Notes: generated from the sequence alone by a model not told the origin. 64,000 nucleotides of DNA from Hyphomicrobiales bacterium (GCA_900471485.1 UCEU01000026.1:62001-126000); one strand, 5' to 3'. Positions 8,055 through 18,201 are shown, counted from the stretch's first letter. Made by a program: numbers and translations.

Positions 8055-9470
8055 GTGGGGACGAAGGATTTATTTGAGAATGCGGCGGCACATGCGTCGC
8101 GGTTTCGCGATACGGCCGGCAGTCGTGCACATCGGCCGACGCGGGATTATGCCGGCTCTCTCGCGGTCTTCGACGGGCCGTTGCCGGTGCGAGGGTCCGA
8201 TATGGGCGTCGTGCTTGATGATCTCGTGGCGCGGGCCGAGCCGGGGCTGGCGATGATGACGGGGTCGCGTTTCTTCGGTTGGGTGATCGGCGGTTCGCAT
8301 CCGATGGGCGTCGCTGCGGATTTTCTGACGAGCGCCTGGGGGCAGAATACCGGAAACTACGCGGCGACGCCTTCGGCGGCCGCGGTCGAGACGATCGCCG
8401 CGCGGTGGCTGCTGGACCTGCTCGGCCTGCCGCGCGAGAGTTCACTCGGCTTCGTCACCGGCGCGACGGTGGCCAACTTCACGTGTCTTGCGGCGGCGCG
8501 CGGCGAGGTGTTGCGCCGGGTCGGATGGGATGGCGATGCGAAGGGATTGTTCGGGGCGCCCGAGATCACCGTCCTGATCGGTGACGATGCGCATACGACG
8601 ATCTTCTCGGCGCTGCAGTTTCTCGGCCTTGGCCATGATCGGGTCGTCAGGGTTTCGACCGACGACCAGGGGCGCATCCTGCCGCTGGCGTTTTCGGCGG
8701 CGATGTCCAGGGTGGCCGGTCCTGTCATCGCGATCCTGCAGGCGGGGCAGATCAACACCGGCGGATGCGACGATTTCCGGACGTTGATACCGATCGCCAA
8801 GGCCCGGGGCGCCTGGGTGCATGTGGACGGCGCCTTCGGGCTTTGGGCGCAGGTTTCGCCCAGGCTGCGGCACCTGACCGATGGCGTCGAGATGGCCGAC
8901 AGCTGGGCCACCGATGGCCACAAGTGGCTGCAGACGCCCTATGACTGCGGCTATGCGATCGTTCGCGACGAGGTGGCGCATCGGCGGGCTATGACCATCG
9001 CCGCGAGCTACCTGCCGCTTGCCGGCGAAGGCGAACGCGATCCTTCGCATTACGTGCCGGAGCTATCGCGCCGCGCGCGCGGGTTCGCGACCTGGGCGAT
9101 GGTCCGGCATCTCGGCCGGGAGGGCATCGAGGCGATGATCGAGCGGGCCTGCGATGCCGCTTCAGTCATGGCCGAGGGACTGGCAAGGCAGAACGGCATC
9201 GCCGTCGTCAATGCAGTGACGCTGAACCAGATCATCGTCAGGTTCGGGGAAGGACTGCCTGCGGAGCGGGCCGACGAGCTGACGCGGCGGACGATTGCCC
9301 TGATACAGTCCGACGGCCTCATATTCGCGGGTGGGGCGACGTGGCGCGGGCGGCAGGTAATGCGCCTTTCGGTGAGCAATTATCAGACCGACAGGGCACA
9401 GGCGACCATGGCGGTGGAAGCGATTATTTCCGCTTATCGAGCGGTTTCCGGCGCGGCCGACAAGGCCTGA
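8055..9470 (+). CDS. PLP-dependent group II decarboxylase (aromatic-L-amino-acid/glutamate decarboxylase family)
   Basis: This 471-residue enzyme shows family features: GSHPMGVAADFL near the N-terminus, the TGATVANFTCL segment that cradles the cofactor phosphate, HVDGAFGLWA with the conserved Asp pairing with the pyridine nitrogen, and the Schiff-base lysine in ATDGHKWLQ. Such enzymes decarboxylate amino acids to amines; the exact substrate is not evident. GTG 8055 is chosen for its ideal GGAGG spacing (8043-8047); ATG 8007 and 7965 are upstream alternatives. It is divergent from the AraC regulator, sharing a roughly 200 bp promoter region. Confidence 0.85.
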   Translation: MGTKDLFENAAAHASRFRDTAGSRAHRPTRDYAGSLAVFDGPLPVRGSDMGVVLDDLVARAEPGLAMMTGSRFFGWVIGGSHPMGVAADFLTSAWGQNTGNYAATPSAAAVETIAARWLLDLLGLPRESSLGFVTGATVANFTCLAAARGEVLRRVGWDGDAKGLFGAPEITVLIGDDAHTTIFSALQFLGLGHDRVVRVSTDDQGRILPLAFSAAMSRVAGPVIAILQAGQINTGGCDDFRTLIPIAKARGAWVHVDGAFGLWAQVSPRLRHLTDGVEMADSWATDGHKWLQTPYDCGYAIVRDEVAHRRAMTIAASYLPLAGEGERDPSHYVPELSRRARGFATWAMVRHLGREGIEAMIERACDAASVMAEGLARQNGIAVVNAVTLNQIIVRFGEGLPAERADELTRRTIALIQSDGLIFAGGATWRGRQVMRLSVSNYQTDRAQATMAVEAIISAYRAVSGAADKA

Positions 9471-9627
9471 GAGGCCCTGCTGAGCAGGGATTTTACGGTC
9501 CTGGAGCCCGTTGTGGCTTCTGACAGGCGGTTAGTGATAGCCGACCGGGTAAGTTTTCGTTCACCGTTTTTTATTAAATTCCGAACGAGTTTTATCGGTC
9601 ACTGCCGTGTTCGGAAGCGATGAGAGT

Positions 9628-10914
9628 ATGGCGTTTGTTTCTATCCTGCAGCGATATGTGCTGCCAGTGCTGCTGTCGACGGCGCTGACGACGTGCTCGA
9701 CGGATGGGCTCATTCCGCCGGCCAGCGTGGATAGCGGCACGCGGGTCGGTTCGATCACACCGCAGCGCAATGTCGCAGCCAGCAGAATGCAGCCGGTTGA
9801 AAGCCAGCAGGCCTATCCCGCGGCACAGGAGCCGGTCGGCGATACGCAGCAGTCCGTCGATTATCTCAATACGCCCAACCTCGCCGGATCTGGCCACCAG
9901 GCGCAATCGGGCCGGCTGCCGCGCATCGATAGCGACGAGGCGATGGCCGGTGCGCAGGGCGCTGCGGGCAATCTCCGGGGACAACCGCAGACCTGGGGCG
10001 GAACGCAGCCGCTCACCGCGCCGCAGGGCGGCGTCAACATGGATGTCGAGCTCGGCGTCGAGCCGGTCGTCGGCCTGGCGCAGGAGCAGCAACAGCAGAT
10101 CGCCGAGGGTGAATCCGACCAGCCCGTGGTCGATGGGATCGGCACTGACGCGCCGACGCAGGTCAACCGGGCACGTATGCCACAGCCGGCGGCGCAGGCG
10201 CAGATGAGCCAGGCGCCGGTCTGGAACGATGGCCGCGCCGTCGTCGCGCCCGCCCGTGTGCCCGAGGAGGACGAGGAGCAGGAGGTCGCCATGCTGCGGC
10301 CGAACAACCCTATGATGAGCGAGCCGGCACCGGCGCCCGTCAATCCAGGCGTCATGCCGACATCGGAACTCTCCTGCCGTCGCGAGCTGAAGCGCATGGG
10401 CGTGGTGTTCACCGACAAGCCACCGATCTCCAACGGCGCCGCCTGCCAGGTTCCTTATCCGATTTCGCTGCAGGGCCTCTCCGGCGGGATCGGCGTCAAG
10501 CCGGCCGTGACGCTGAACTGCCAGGTGACGCTCGCTTTCGCCAAGTGGGTGAAGAACGAGCTCGCGCCCTCGGCCCGCTTCCGCTACTGGTCGGGCATAA
10601 AGACCATCCAGCCGCTCGGCGGCTACAGCTGCCGCCGCATGAACAACAGCCGGCAGAAGTACAATCCGATGTCGGAGCACGCGCGCGGCAATGCGATCGA
10701 CGTCGGCAAGTTCGTGCTGAAGAACGGCAAGGCGATCGACGTGCGCAAGAAGGGGCTGTTCTCCTTCCGCGAGGGACGGCTGCTGCAGGCGGTGCGCACG
10801 GATAGCTGCAAGTATTTCAACACCGTGCTCGGCCCCGGCAGCAATCCGGAGCACTGGAACCATTTCCACTTCGATTTGAGATCGCGCAAGAGCGGCAAGG
10901 TCTATTGCGACTGA
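9628..10914 (+). CDS. Extensin-like (M15-type) probable lipoprotein peptidase
   Basis: This 428-residue protein begins with a hydrophobic segment containing ALTTC, a near-lipobox whose cysteine could be lipidated (the Thr at -1 is unusual). A long Gln/Pro/Ala-rich linker occupies about residues 40-250. The C-terminal roughly 180 residues match the extensin-like domain (PF06904) common in Rhizobiales, with SEHARGNAIDVG and NPEHWNHFHFDLR carrying His/Asp metal-ligand candidates as in M15 D-Ala carboxypeptidases, plus several cysteines. A role in peptidoglycan modification is inferred. ATG 9628 is preferred over GTG 9607. Confidence 0.83.
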   Translation: MAFVSILQRYVLPVLLSTALTTCSTDGLIPPASVDSGTRVGSITPQRNVAASRMQPVESQQAYPAAQEPVGDTQQSVDYLNTPNLAGSGHQAQSGRLPRIDSDEAMAGAQGAAGNLRGQPQTWGGTQPLTAPQGGVNMDVELGVEPVVGLAQEQQQQIAEGESDQPVVDGIGTDAPTQVNRARMPQPAAQAQMSQAPVWNDGRAVVAPARVPEEDEEQEVAMLRPNNPMMSEPAPAPVNPGVMPTSELSCRRELKRMGVVFTDKPPISNGAACQVPYPISLQGLSGGIGVKPAVTLNCQVTLAFAKWVKNELAPSARFRYWSGIKTIQPLGGYSCRRMNNSRQKYNPMSEHARGNAIDVGKFVLKNGKAIDVRKKGLFSFREGRLLQAVRTDSCKYFNTVLGPGSNPEHWNHFHFDLRSRKSGKVYCD

Positions 10915-10982
10915 TGGGCGCCGGGTCGACGCGCCGGTGGGAATCGCTTTAGACGGGCTCCCGTTCAAAAGAGGAGTTCTTC

Positions 10983-11231
10983 ATGGCCGAGCGCAAGCGC
11001 CCGAGTTTCCTGTATTTTCTGCTGATCGCAGTGGTCGCCATGGTCGCTGTCATCGGCGGCCGTTGGTACATCTATGTCGCCTATGCCAGCGATCCGTTCG
11101 ACGAAGTCGGCATCAGCCTCAATCTGAAGATGCCGGAGCCGATCCGCAAGGCGGGCTGCGACATGCTGAAGGCGCGTTTCGAGGGCAAGACCCTGCCGCC
11201 GGCGGGCTGCGGCGATACCGGCAGCTGGTGA
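10983..11231 (+). CDS. Small single-pass membrane protein, hypothetical
   Basis: This 82-residue product has a strong hydrophobic helix (FLYFLLIAVVAMVAVIGG) near the N-terminus and an extracytoplasmic tail with two cysteines (AGCDML and PAGCGDTG). An AGAGGAG ribosome binding site lies just before the ATG. It follows the extensin-like gene by 68 bp on the same strand and may be co-expressed. I recognise no named domain; a small envelope protein is the best description. Confidence 0.65.
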   Translation: MAERKRPSFLYFLLIAVVAMVAVIGGRWYIYVAYASDPFDEVGISLNLKMPEPIRKAGCDMLKARFEGKTLPPAGCGDTGSW

Positions 11232-11240
11232 CAAAAGAAA

Positions 11241-11258
11241 GCCGGCCTTGAGGCCGGC
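11241..11258. repeat. Perfect 7-bp inverted repeat (hairpin) after the small membrane protein
   Basis: GCCGGCC and GGCCGGC flank a four-base loop. There is no T-run on the plus side, but the minus reading is followed by TTTCTTTTG. It would therefore terminate leftward transcription better than the rightward gene it follows. Confidence 0.5.
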
Positions 11259-11597
11259 GAGGGGTATCGGGGCCGAGGCTTGAACGAGTTCGGCCTGGTG
11301 CGCCTTGCCGGTCGGCAAGCGGCGTCTTCGGTTTAGGGATGGCTGAGGGCGTTGCGGGGTCGCCCGCACTTCCGCAAAAGCGGCGGGGTCGGAGGTGCTG
11401 CCAGTCCCGCATGGCTTATAGCCCGCGACTGTCACTGCTTGATGACATTGCCTGTGGGCGTGGCCGATCGCGGATTTTTTCTCGATTTTGCGTTTTCGCC
11501 AATATGAATAGTCCGTTCACGGGCGTTGGGATGTCAAAACGTTCCAAAGCGGCTATATAGCGCTCCAACCCGCCCGCTTACCTCACAAGAGCCCTTC
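11259..11597. other. Intergenic region before the ABC exporter
   Basis: Roughly 340 bases with no supported gene. The right half becomes AT-richer (around 11470-11515) and probably holds the promoter of the exporter operon. An open frame at 11339-11560 is short, lacks a ribosome binding site and looks spurious. An unannotated small RNA cannot be excluded. Confidence 0.35.
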
Positions 11598-12520
<923 letters not shown>

Positions 12521-12524
<4 letters not shown>

Positions 12525-13282
12525 ACTTCGAGGCAGTCAAGTCGATCTACCTGTTCGAGATGGCGCGCACGCGCCGCACGCTGCTGCAGAGCGTCGTTTC
12601 GCCCGTCATCTCGACCTCGCTCTATTTCATCGTCTTCGGTGCGGCCGTCGGCTCGCGTATCCAGGAGGTGGAGGGCGTCTCCTACGGCGCGTTCATCACC
12701 CCCGGCCTGATCATGCTGACGCTGCTCGGCCAGTGCATCGGCAACGGTTCCTTCGGCATCTATTTCCCGAAGTTCACCGGGACGATCTACGAGCTCTTGT
12801 CGGCGCCGCTGGCGATGACGGAGGTGCTTCTCGGCTATGTCGGCGCGGCAGCCACCAAGGGGCTGATGATCGGCGTGATCATTCTGCTTACCGCCAACCT
12901 TTTCGTGGATGTCAGGATCGAGCACCCGGCGATGATGGTGCTGTTCTTTCTGCTGACGGCGATCACCTTCAGCCTGTTCGGCTTCATCATCGGCATCTGG
13001 GCGACGAACTTCGAGCAGCTGAACCTGATCCCGATGCTGGTCGTGCCGCCGCTGACCTTCCTCGGCGGCAGCTTCTATTCGATCAACATGCTGCCGCCCT
13101 TCTGGCAGGCCGTCAGCCATTTCAATCCGGTGCTCTATCTGGTCAGCGGTTTCCGCTGGAGCTTCTACGGCATCGCCGACGTCAATCCGCTGATCAGCCT
13201 GGGGATGATCTCGCTGTTCCTGGCGATCCTGCTGATCATCGTCGGCTGGATGTTCAAGACCGGATATCGGCTGCGCAACTGA
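12521..13282 (+). CDS. ABC-2 type exporter, permease (YadH/DrrB-like)
   Basis: This 253-residue integral membrane protein has about six hydrophobic helices and ABC-2 family features: an N-terminal amphipathic region (FEMARTRRTLLQSVV), GAFITPGLIMLTLL, and the C-terminal PPLTFLGGSFYSINMLPPFWQ loop followed by NPVLYLVSGFRW. It overlaps the ATPase gene by 4 bp and completes the exporter. Its stop is only 6 bp from the stop of the convergent flavoenzyme gene, leaving no room for a separate terminator. Confidence 0.9.
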
Positions 13283-13288
13283 CGCCGC

Positions 13289-14713
13289 TCACCCCTTCGG
13301 CTTCACGTTCTGGTTCATCCTGAAGAGGTTGGACGGATCGTAGCGGCGCTTGATCTCGGTGAGCCTCGCATAGTTGGCGCCATAGGCGGCCTCGACCCTG
13401 TCGGTTTCGTCCTCGGGCATGAAGTTGATGTAGGCGGTGCCGATCGCATGCGGCTTTGTCGCCGCGAAGAGGTCGCGAGCCCAGGCGATGCAGGCGTCGT
13501 CCATGTTCGTCTCGCGCCAGCGGGCGTGGACGTTCATGACGAAGTGCGACTGGCGCTGCGGGAAGGCGGTGGCGTCCAGCGAGAAACGACCGGCTGCGCC
13601 GCCGACATGGCCGATGAAGACCTCGCATTCCGGTCCCGGCAGTTTGCCGACGGCGCCGAGCAGGACGGAGATCGCCGCATCCGACAGCTCGGCAAAATCC
13701 TGGCTCTTCCAGTAATTGCGGGCGCCGGGTGTCAACAGTGGGTCGAAAGCCTGCTGCCAGGCGGTGAGCGGAGCAGGGCCGACGACGTCGGCGATCGGAT
13801 GGCCGATGCCCCTGAGGCCCGCTGCCGCCGACTGGCCGGCTTCCAGGTCGCCGCAATAGCACATCGCCAGCGCCAGGATTTCCTTGCCGTGCCATTCCGT
13901 GGGCAGGAAGGGCAGCGGCGGCGCTTTGCGCATGACGGCCCAGCAGGTGAGTTCGTCGGGCGCGGTCTCGAGCTCGCGGCGATACTGTTTCAGAACCGTC
14001 TCCGCATCGGCGAAGGGGTGGACGACAAGGCCGGCCAGCACATTGCCGGAGAGGTCGTGCAGGCGGAATTCGAAGGAGGTGACGACACCGAAATTACCGC
14101 CGCCGCCGCGCAGCGCCCAGAAGAGGTCGGGGTTCTCGTTTTCGCTCGCCCGCACCAGCCGTCCATCGGCAAGCACGACATCCATCGAGATCAGGTTGTC
14201 GATCGTCAGGCCGAACTTGCGGGTGAGCCAGCCGAAGCCGCCGCCGAGCGTCAGGCCCGCGATCCCCGTGGTTGAATTGATACCTGTCGGCAGCACCAGG
14301 CCGAAGGCCTGCGTTTCGGCATCGACGTCGGCGAGCGTCGCGCCGGGGCCGACGCGCACGCGCCGCGTGGTCGGGTCGACACGCACCGATTTCATCTCCG
14401 AGAGGTCGATGACCATGCCGCCCTCGCAGACCGCGTTGCCGGCGATGTTGTGGCCGCCGCCGCGTACCGCGAGCAGGAGATCATTTTCACGAGCGAAGCG
14501 CACGGCGCGAATGACATCGGCGGCACCGGCACAACGCACGATCATGCCGGGGTGGCGGTCGATCATGGCGTTCCAGATCTGCCGCGCTTGCTCGTACTCG
14601 CCGTCCCTTGCGGTCATGAGCCTGCCGCGCAATCCCGCCGCGAAGCCTTCGATGACGGACTCTTCGAGCAGCTTGTGGCCCTTCTGCAGGGTTGCAAGGT
14701 TGAGATTGTCCAT
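13289..14713 (-). CDS. FAD-binding oxidoreductase, berberine-bridge-enzyme (BBE) family
   Basis: This 474-residue flavoprotein has an N-terminal PCMH-type FAD domain: AVRGGGHNIAGN carries His88, the usual covalent 8-alpha-histidyl FAD attachment site, followed by VGPGATLADVD and GLTLGGGFGWLTRKFGL. The C-terminal BBE motif (YDPSNLFRMNQNVKP) is present. These enzymes oxidise alcohols, sugars or alkaloid-like substrates with oxygen. A second covalent cysteine, as in bicovalent members, is not obvious. The substrate is unknown. The gene is monocistronic and convergent with the ABC exporter. Confidence 0.88.
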   Translation of the reverse strand: MDNLNLATLQKGHKLLEESVIEGFAAGLRGRLMTARDGEYEQARQIWNAMIDRHPGMIVRCAGAADVIRAVRFARENDLLLAVRGGGHNIAGNAVCEGGMVIDLSEMKSVRVDPTTRRVRVGPGATLADVDAETQAFGLVLPTGINSTTGIAGLTLGGGFGWLTRKFGLTIDNLISMDVVLADGRLVRASENENPDLFWALRGGGGNFGVVTSFEFRLHDLSGNVLAGLVVHPFADAETVLKQYRRELETAPDELTCWAVMRKAPPLPFLPTEWHGKEILALAMCYCGDLEAGQSAAAGLRGIGHPIADVVGPAPLTAWQQAFDPLLTPGARNYWKSQDFAELSDAAISVLLGAVGKLPGPECEVFIGHVGGAAGRFSLDATAFPQRQSHFVMNVHARWRETNMDDACIAWARDLFAATKPHAIGTAYINFMPEDETDRVEAAYGANYARLTEIKRRYDPSNLFRMNQNVKPKG

Positions 14714-14808
14714 GAGTTCCTCCCTGGCCGGGAAGCCCCGTCCCGGCGGGCGGCATTTTGCGCCTGATAGGCGAATTGCACAAGTAAATGCTAATATATG
14801 CGAGAGAG

Positions 14809-15510
14809 TCAGTCGCGCAGGCGCAACTCATCGGTCTGCATCTGCAGGGAGCCGAGCGTCTGCAGGAAGCTCATGCCGAGCAGGCTCTGATCGAGGCGGC
14901 CCTCCTCGGCGACGCTGGCGGGTACGTTGGTGCGCACGATCGGGCCGATCGCCACTTCGCCGAGGGTGACAGGGGCGGCGCGGGCGCGGCCGTTGGCGGT
15001 CATCACCGTCATGGAATAGTTGAGGTTTTCGGGGATGAAACCGATACGCTCGGCGTCCTCGCGCGACAACGTCACCATGCTGGCGCCGGTATCGACGAGC
15101 ATCGAGATGCTTTGTCCGTTGACGGTGACATAGGCTTCGTAGTGGCCGCTCATCAGCTTGTGCAGGATGACTTCCTCGCCGCCTTCACTCGTCGTCACGA
15201 CCACGGCGCGGCCCGGCACGAGGCCGGCCAGGAGCCGGTTGCCGACGCCGGCCGCTTCCTGCCGGTAGAGATAAGCCGTGGCGAGGCCGAGGATGATGAC
15301 CAGCCAGACAAGCATGTTGCGGATCGTTTCGCTGGTGCTGATGCGCCGTCCCCATATGCCGGCGGCGAGCATCAGTGCGATCGGCAGGAGATAGACGACG
15401 CGGCCGAAATCGTCGCTGCGCATGCCAAGCACGCGGTCGCCGTCGTGGTTGAGCATCAGCAGCACGAGGCCAGCGCCGAGGATGATCAGGGCGACGGTGA
15501 AGCGGTTCAT
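14809..15510 (-). CDS. TIGR02281-type membrane-anchored retropepsin-like aspartic protease
   Basis: This 233-residue protein has three N-terminal hydrophobic segments (residues about 5-20, 38-52 and 66-82) and a C-terminal single-domain aspartic protease with the catalytic motif MLVDTGASMVTLS. The clan AA fold works as a dimer, one Asp per subunit. The motif YEAYVTVNGQ before the active site and LLGMSFLQTL near the end fit the family. It overlaps the DUF1289 gene by 4 bp and lies in the cobS transcript. Its substrate is unknown. Confidence 0.88.
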   Translation of the reverse strand: MNRFTVALIILGAGLVLLMLNHDGDRVLGMRSDDFGRVVYLLPIALMLAAGIWGRRISTSETIRNMLVWLVIILGLATAYLYRQEAAGVGNRLLAGLVPGRAVVVTTSEGGEEVILHKLMSGHYEAYVTVNGQSISMLVDTGASMVTLSREDAERIGFIPENLNYSMTVMTANGRARAAPVTLGEVAIGPIVRTNVPASVAEEGRLDQSLLGMSFLQTLGSLQMQTDELRLRD

Positions 15511-15713
15511 GCGTGTCGCTCCGTCGACTGTCCCGAGGTTATCGCGGGAGCGATGACGCGTAGCGGCAGGATGTCCATCAGCTCCCGGCGCTGTTCGTCC
15601 GAAAGCGCGCTCCAGCCGCCGATCTCCTTCAGCGTGCGACGGCAGCCGGTGCAGAGGCCGCTTGCCGGGTCGATCGCGCAGATGCTGATGCAGGGTGTTT
15701 GCATGTTAGACAT
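15507..15713 (-). CDS. DUF1289 domain protein
   Basis: This 68-residue protein carries the DUF1289 signature: TPCISICAIDPASGLCTGCRR, with four cysteines in the CxxxC...CxGC arrangement likely to bind a metal, followed by the helix EIGGWSALSDEQRRELMDIL. The family is widespread in proteobacteria with no settled function. It starts 9 bp after cobS and overlaps the downstream protease by 4 bp, so all three are co-transcribed. An alternative internal start at MQTP removes three residues. Confidence 0.85.
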   Translation of the reverse strand: MSNMQTPCISICAIDPASGLCTGCRRTLKEIGGWSALSDEQRRELMDILPLRVIAPAITSGQSTERHA

Positions 15714-15722
15714 ATCGATGTT

Positions 15723-16505
15723 TCAAAGGGCCATGGCAAGGGCGCAGAACGCGGCTATCTCGGAAATCTGCTGGGCGGTGCCGAGCGTGTCGCCGGTGTG
15801 GCCGGAGAGGCGCTTTTTGACGTAGCCGGTGAAGATCATGACGCCGAGGCCGGAGGCGATCAGGGCGCAGACCAGCGGCAGGACGCCGAGCCCGGGCCAT
15901 AGCAACGCGGCGCCGAGCAGGCAGGCGCTGACCAGCGCCGTGTGCATCGCGCCTTCGCCGGGCTGTCCGGCGGCGGCGGCCACGCCGTCGGGTTTGGCCG
16001 GTGGCAGGCGGTGCCAGTGCCAGACGAGCGACGCACGGCTGATGCAGGCGACGGCGGGAAAGGCCAGCCCCGCCGCAAGCGGCGGGGCCTCGCGGGCGAT
16101 GGCGGCGAGTGCTGAAGCGCGCAGGGCGAAGGAGAGGATGAGCGCGATGGCGCCATAGCTGCCGATGCGGCTGTCCTTCATGATCGACAGGCTATGCTCG
16201 CGGTCGCGCCCGCCGCCCAGCCCATCGGCGCAATCGGCAAGGCCGTCCTCGTGCAGCGCGCCGGTGATGATCGCCTGCACCGCCAGCGCCACAAGCGCCG
16301 ACATCAGCCGGTCGGCGCGCAGGCTCAGCATCAGCAGGAAGACGAGGGCGGGCAGCAGGCCGATGAGGATGCCGGCGACGGGGAAGGCGCGGGCGGCGCG
16401 GTCCAGCTTGCCATTGAAACCGGAGAACACGAATGAAGGCATCGGAATACGGCTGAGAAAGGCGACAGAGCGGGCGACGTCCGCGCCATATTGTCCGATG
16501 TTCAT
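15723..16505 (-). CDS. cobS: Adenosylcobinamide-GDP ribazoletransferase
   Basis: CobS joins adenosylcobinamide-GDP to alpha-ribazole (or its phosphate) in the inner membrane, the final assembly of cobalamin. The 260-residue product shows the family motif EDGLADCADGLGGG, an N-terminal FLSRIPMPSF segment and several membrane helices ending IAAFCALAMAL. ATG 16505 gives the normal family length and start; the frame continues upstream to 16661, and ATG 16568 is an alternative. It is divergent from cobT, which supplies the nucleotide loop precursor, and heads a transcript with the DUF1289 and protease genes. Confidence 0.92.
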   Translation of the reverse strand: MNIGQYGADVARSVAFLSRIPMPSFVFSGFNGKLDRAARAFPVAGILIGLLPALVFLLMLSLRADRLMSALVALAVQAIITGALHEDGLADCADGLGGGRDREHSLSIMKDSRIGSYGAIALILSFALRASALAAIAREAPPLAAGLAFPAVACISRASLVWHWHRLPPAKPDGVAAAAGQPGEGAMHTALVSACLLGAALLWPGLGVLPLVCALIASGLGVMIFTGYVKKRLSGHTGDTLGTAQQISEIAAFCALAMAL

Positions 16506-16663
16506 GCCAAGCCCCGCGGCAACGAGATGCGCAGCGCTTTTGGTGTTGTTCGCCTCCCTCGCTGCCATTAAGAGAGTGGCGACGAAAAAAGCTGATTTGC
16601 GGCGAAAACACAAGTTGAGCCGCGCTGATGCCTCACAGCTGAATAGACAAGGAAACTGCATTC

Positions 16664-17680
16664 ATGAGCGTTTCAGGCCTGCCGTTCGACGATTTCCGGA
16701 CCTTACTGCGCGATCTGCCGGGGCCGGATGCCAGGGCACTGGCGGCTGCGCGCGAGCGCGACGCACAATTGACCAAGCCGCCGGGCTCGCTCGGCCGCAT
16801 GGAAGAGATCGCCTTCTGGCTGGCGGCCTGGACGGGCCGGACGCCCGCCGTCAACCGGCCGCTGGTGGCGATCTTCGCCGGCAATCATGGCGTCGTTCGC
16901 CAGGGTATCACGCCGTTTCCGCCGTCGGTGACACAGCAGATGGTCGAGAATTTCGCGGCCGGTGGTGCTGCCATCAACCAGATCTGTGTTGCCTATGATC
17001 TCGGGCTGAAGGTGTTCGACCTGGCGCTCGATTATCCGACGGGCGATATCACCGAGGAAGCGGCGCTGTCGGAACGCGATTGCGCGGCGACGATGGCGTT
17101 CGGCATGGAGGCTATCGCCGGCGGTACCGATCTCCTCTGCATCGGCGAAATGGGCATCGGCAACACGACGATCGCGGCTGCTATCAACTACGCGCTCTAC
17201 GGCGGCACCGCGCGCGACTGGGTTGGTCCCGGTACGGGTTCCGAGGGCGACATGCTGGAGCGCAAGATCGCGGCGGTCGAAAAGGCCGTGGCGCTGCACA
17301 GCGACCATCTCGACGATCCGCTCGAAATCATGCGCCGCCTCGGCGGCCGCGAGATCGCCGCGATGGCGGGCGCGATCCTTGCCGCGCGTGTCGAGCGCAT
17401 TCCGGTCCTGATCGACGGTTACGTGGCGACCGCTGCCGCCGCGCTGCTGCGCGCCGCCAACCCGTCTGCGCTCGACCACTGCCTGATCGGCCACGTCTCT
17501 GGCGAGCCGGGGCATCTGAGGGCGATCGAGATGCTCGGCAAAACGCCGCTTCTGGCGCTCGGCATGCGGCTCGGCGAGGGCACAGGCGCGGCATTGGCCG
17601 CCGGCATCGTCAAGGCTGCCGCCGCCTGCCACACCGGCATGGCGACGTTTGCGCAGGCTGGCGTCACGAACAAGCACTAG
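16664..17680 (+). CDS. cobT: Nicotinate-nucleotide--dimethylbenzimidazole phosphoribosyltransferase
   Basis: CobT transfers phosphoribose from nicotinate mononucleotide to 5,6-dimethylbenzimidazole, making alpha-ribazole phosphate for CobS. The 338-residue length is normal. Visible signatures include TKPPGSLGRMEEIA, FAGNHGVV with the ITPFPPSVTQQM segment, CIGEMGIGNTT, and RLGEGTGAALA with the conserved acid near the C-terminus. It is divergent from cobS with roughly 160 bp between the start codons. The bluB gene that makes its base substrate lies at the far end of the window behind a cobalamin riboswitch; none is visible before cobT itself. Confidence 0.95.
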   Translation: MSVSGLPFDDFRTLLRDLPGPDARALAAARERDAQLTKPPGSLGRMEEIAFWLAAWTGRTPAVNRPLVAIFAGNHGVVRQGITPFPPSVTQQMVENFAAGGAAINQICVAYDLGLKVFDLALDYPTGDITEEAALSERDCAATMAFGMEAIAGGTDLLCIGEMGIGNTTIAAAINYALYGGTARDWVGPGTGSEGDMLERKIAAVEKAVALHSDHLDDPLEIMRRLGGREIAAMAGAILAARVERIPVLIDGYVATAAAALLRAANPSALDHCLIGHVSGEPGHLRAIEMLGKTPLLALGMRLGEGTGAALAAGIVKAAAACHTGMATFAQAGVTNKH

Positions 17681-17820
17681 TCACTGGACAAGTGCCGGGC
17701 TTTCAGGTTCGTGACAGGTTGATGACAGAGTTCTTGCGGCGGGGACCGGGAAACGGTATTCGCATTTTCTCTGATGAATGACGGCGGTCGCGCCGTCATC
17801 GACCACTACGAGGGCGCCTG

Positions 17821-18201
17821 ATGAAACCTGCCGTGACCAAGCTGACCGGCATCAGCCACTTCTTTGCTGCTGCCAGCTATTCGCTCGGCGGGTTCCTGCG
17901 GCTGATCAAGGAAGCGGCGTTCCGGCAGGAACTGCTGTTCTGCGCGGTATCGCTGATCCTGCTCTTGTCGGTCGGTGCCACGCTGTCCGAGTTCATGATC
18001 GCCATCGTGCTGTTCCTGGCGCTGTTCGCCGTCGAGGCGCTGAACACGGCGATCGAAGAGGTGATCGACCGGATTTCGCCGGAGATCTCCTCGGTCGGAA
18101 AGCATGCCAAGGACCTCGGCTCCTTTGCCGTGCTCTGCATGATCGGCGCCTGCGGGCTGTTCCTGATCTTTACCATCGGCAAGCATCTGCTCCTGGGGTG
18201 A
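17821..18201 (+). CDS. dgkA: Diacylglycerol kinase
   Basis: DgkA is a small trimeric inner-membrane enzyme that phosphorylates diacylglycerol to phosphatidic acid, recycling lipid left after periplasmic glucan phosphoglycerylation. The 126-residue product has three membrane helices and the family signature AVEALNTAIEEVIDRIS, with catalytic and metal-binding glutamates. GAGGG precedes the ATG. The downstream acetyltransferase gene starts 4 bp later. A phosphoglycerol transferase that would generate diacylglycerol is encoded at 60246-62174 in this same window. Confidence 0.92.
   Translation: MKPAVTKLTGISHFFAAASYSLGGFLRLIKEAAFRQELLFCAVSLILLLSVGATLSEFMIAIVLFLALFAVEALNTAIEEVIDRISPEISSVGKHAKDLGSFAVLCMIGACGLFLIFTIGKHLLLG

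Noticed and set aside
9592..10968. 458-codon minus-strand open frame opposite the extensin-like gene
   Set aside because: Arg/His-rich shadow translation; the plus strand encodes a clear extensin-like domain.
11339..11560. 73-codon frame upstream of the ABC exporter
   Set aside because: No ribosome binding site or family; the region more likely holds the exporter promoter.
16506..16663. Possible cobalamin riboswitch between cobS and cobT
   Set aside because: None of the conserved riboswitch core motifs is visible on either strand in this short region.
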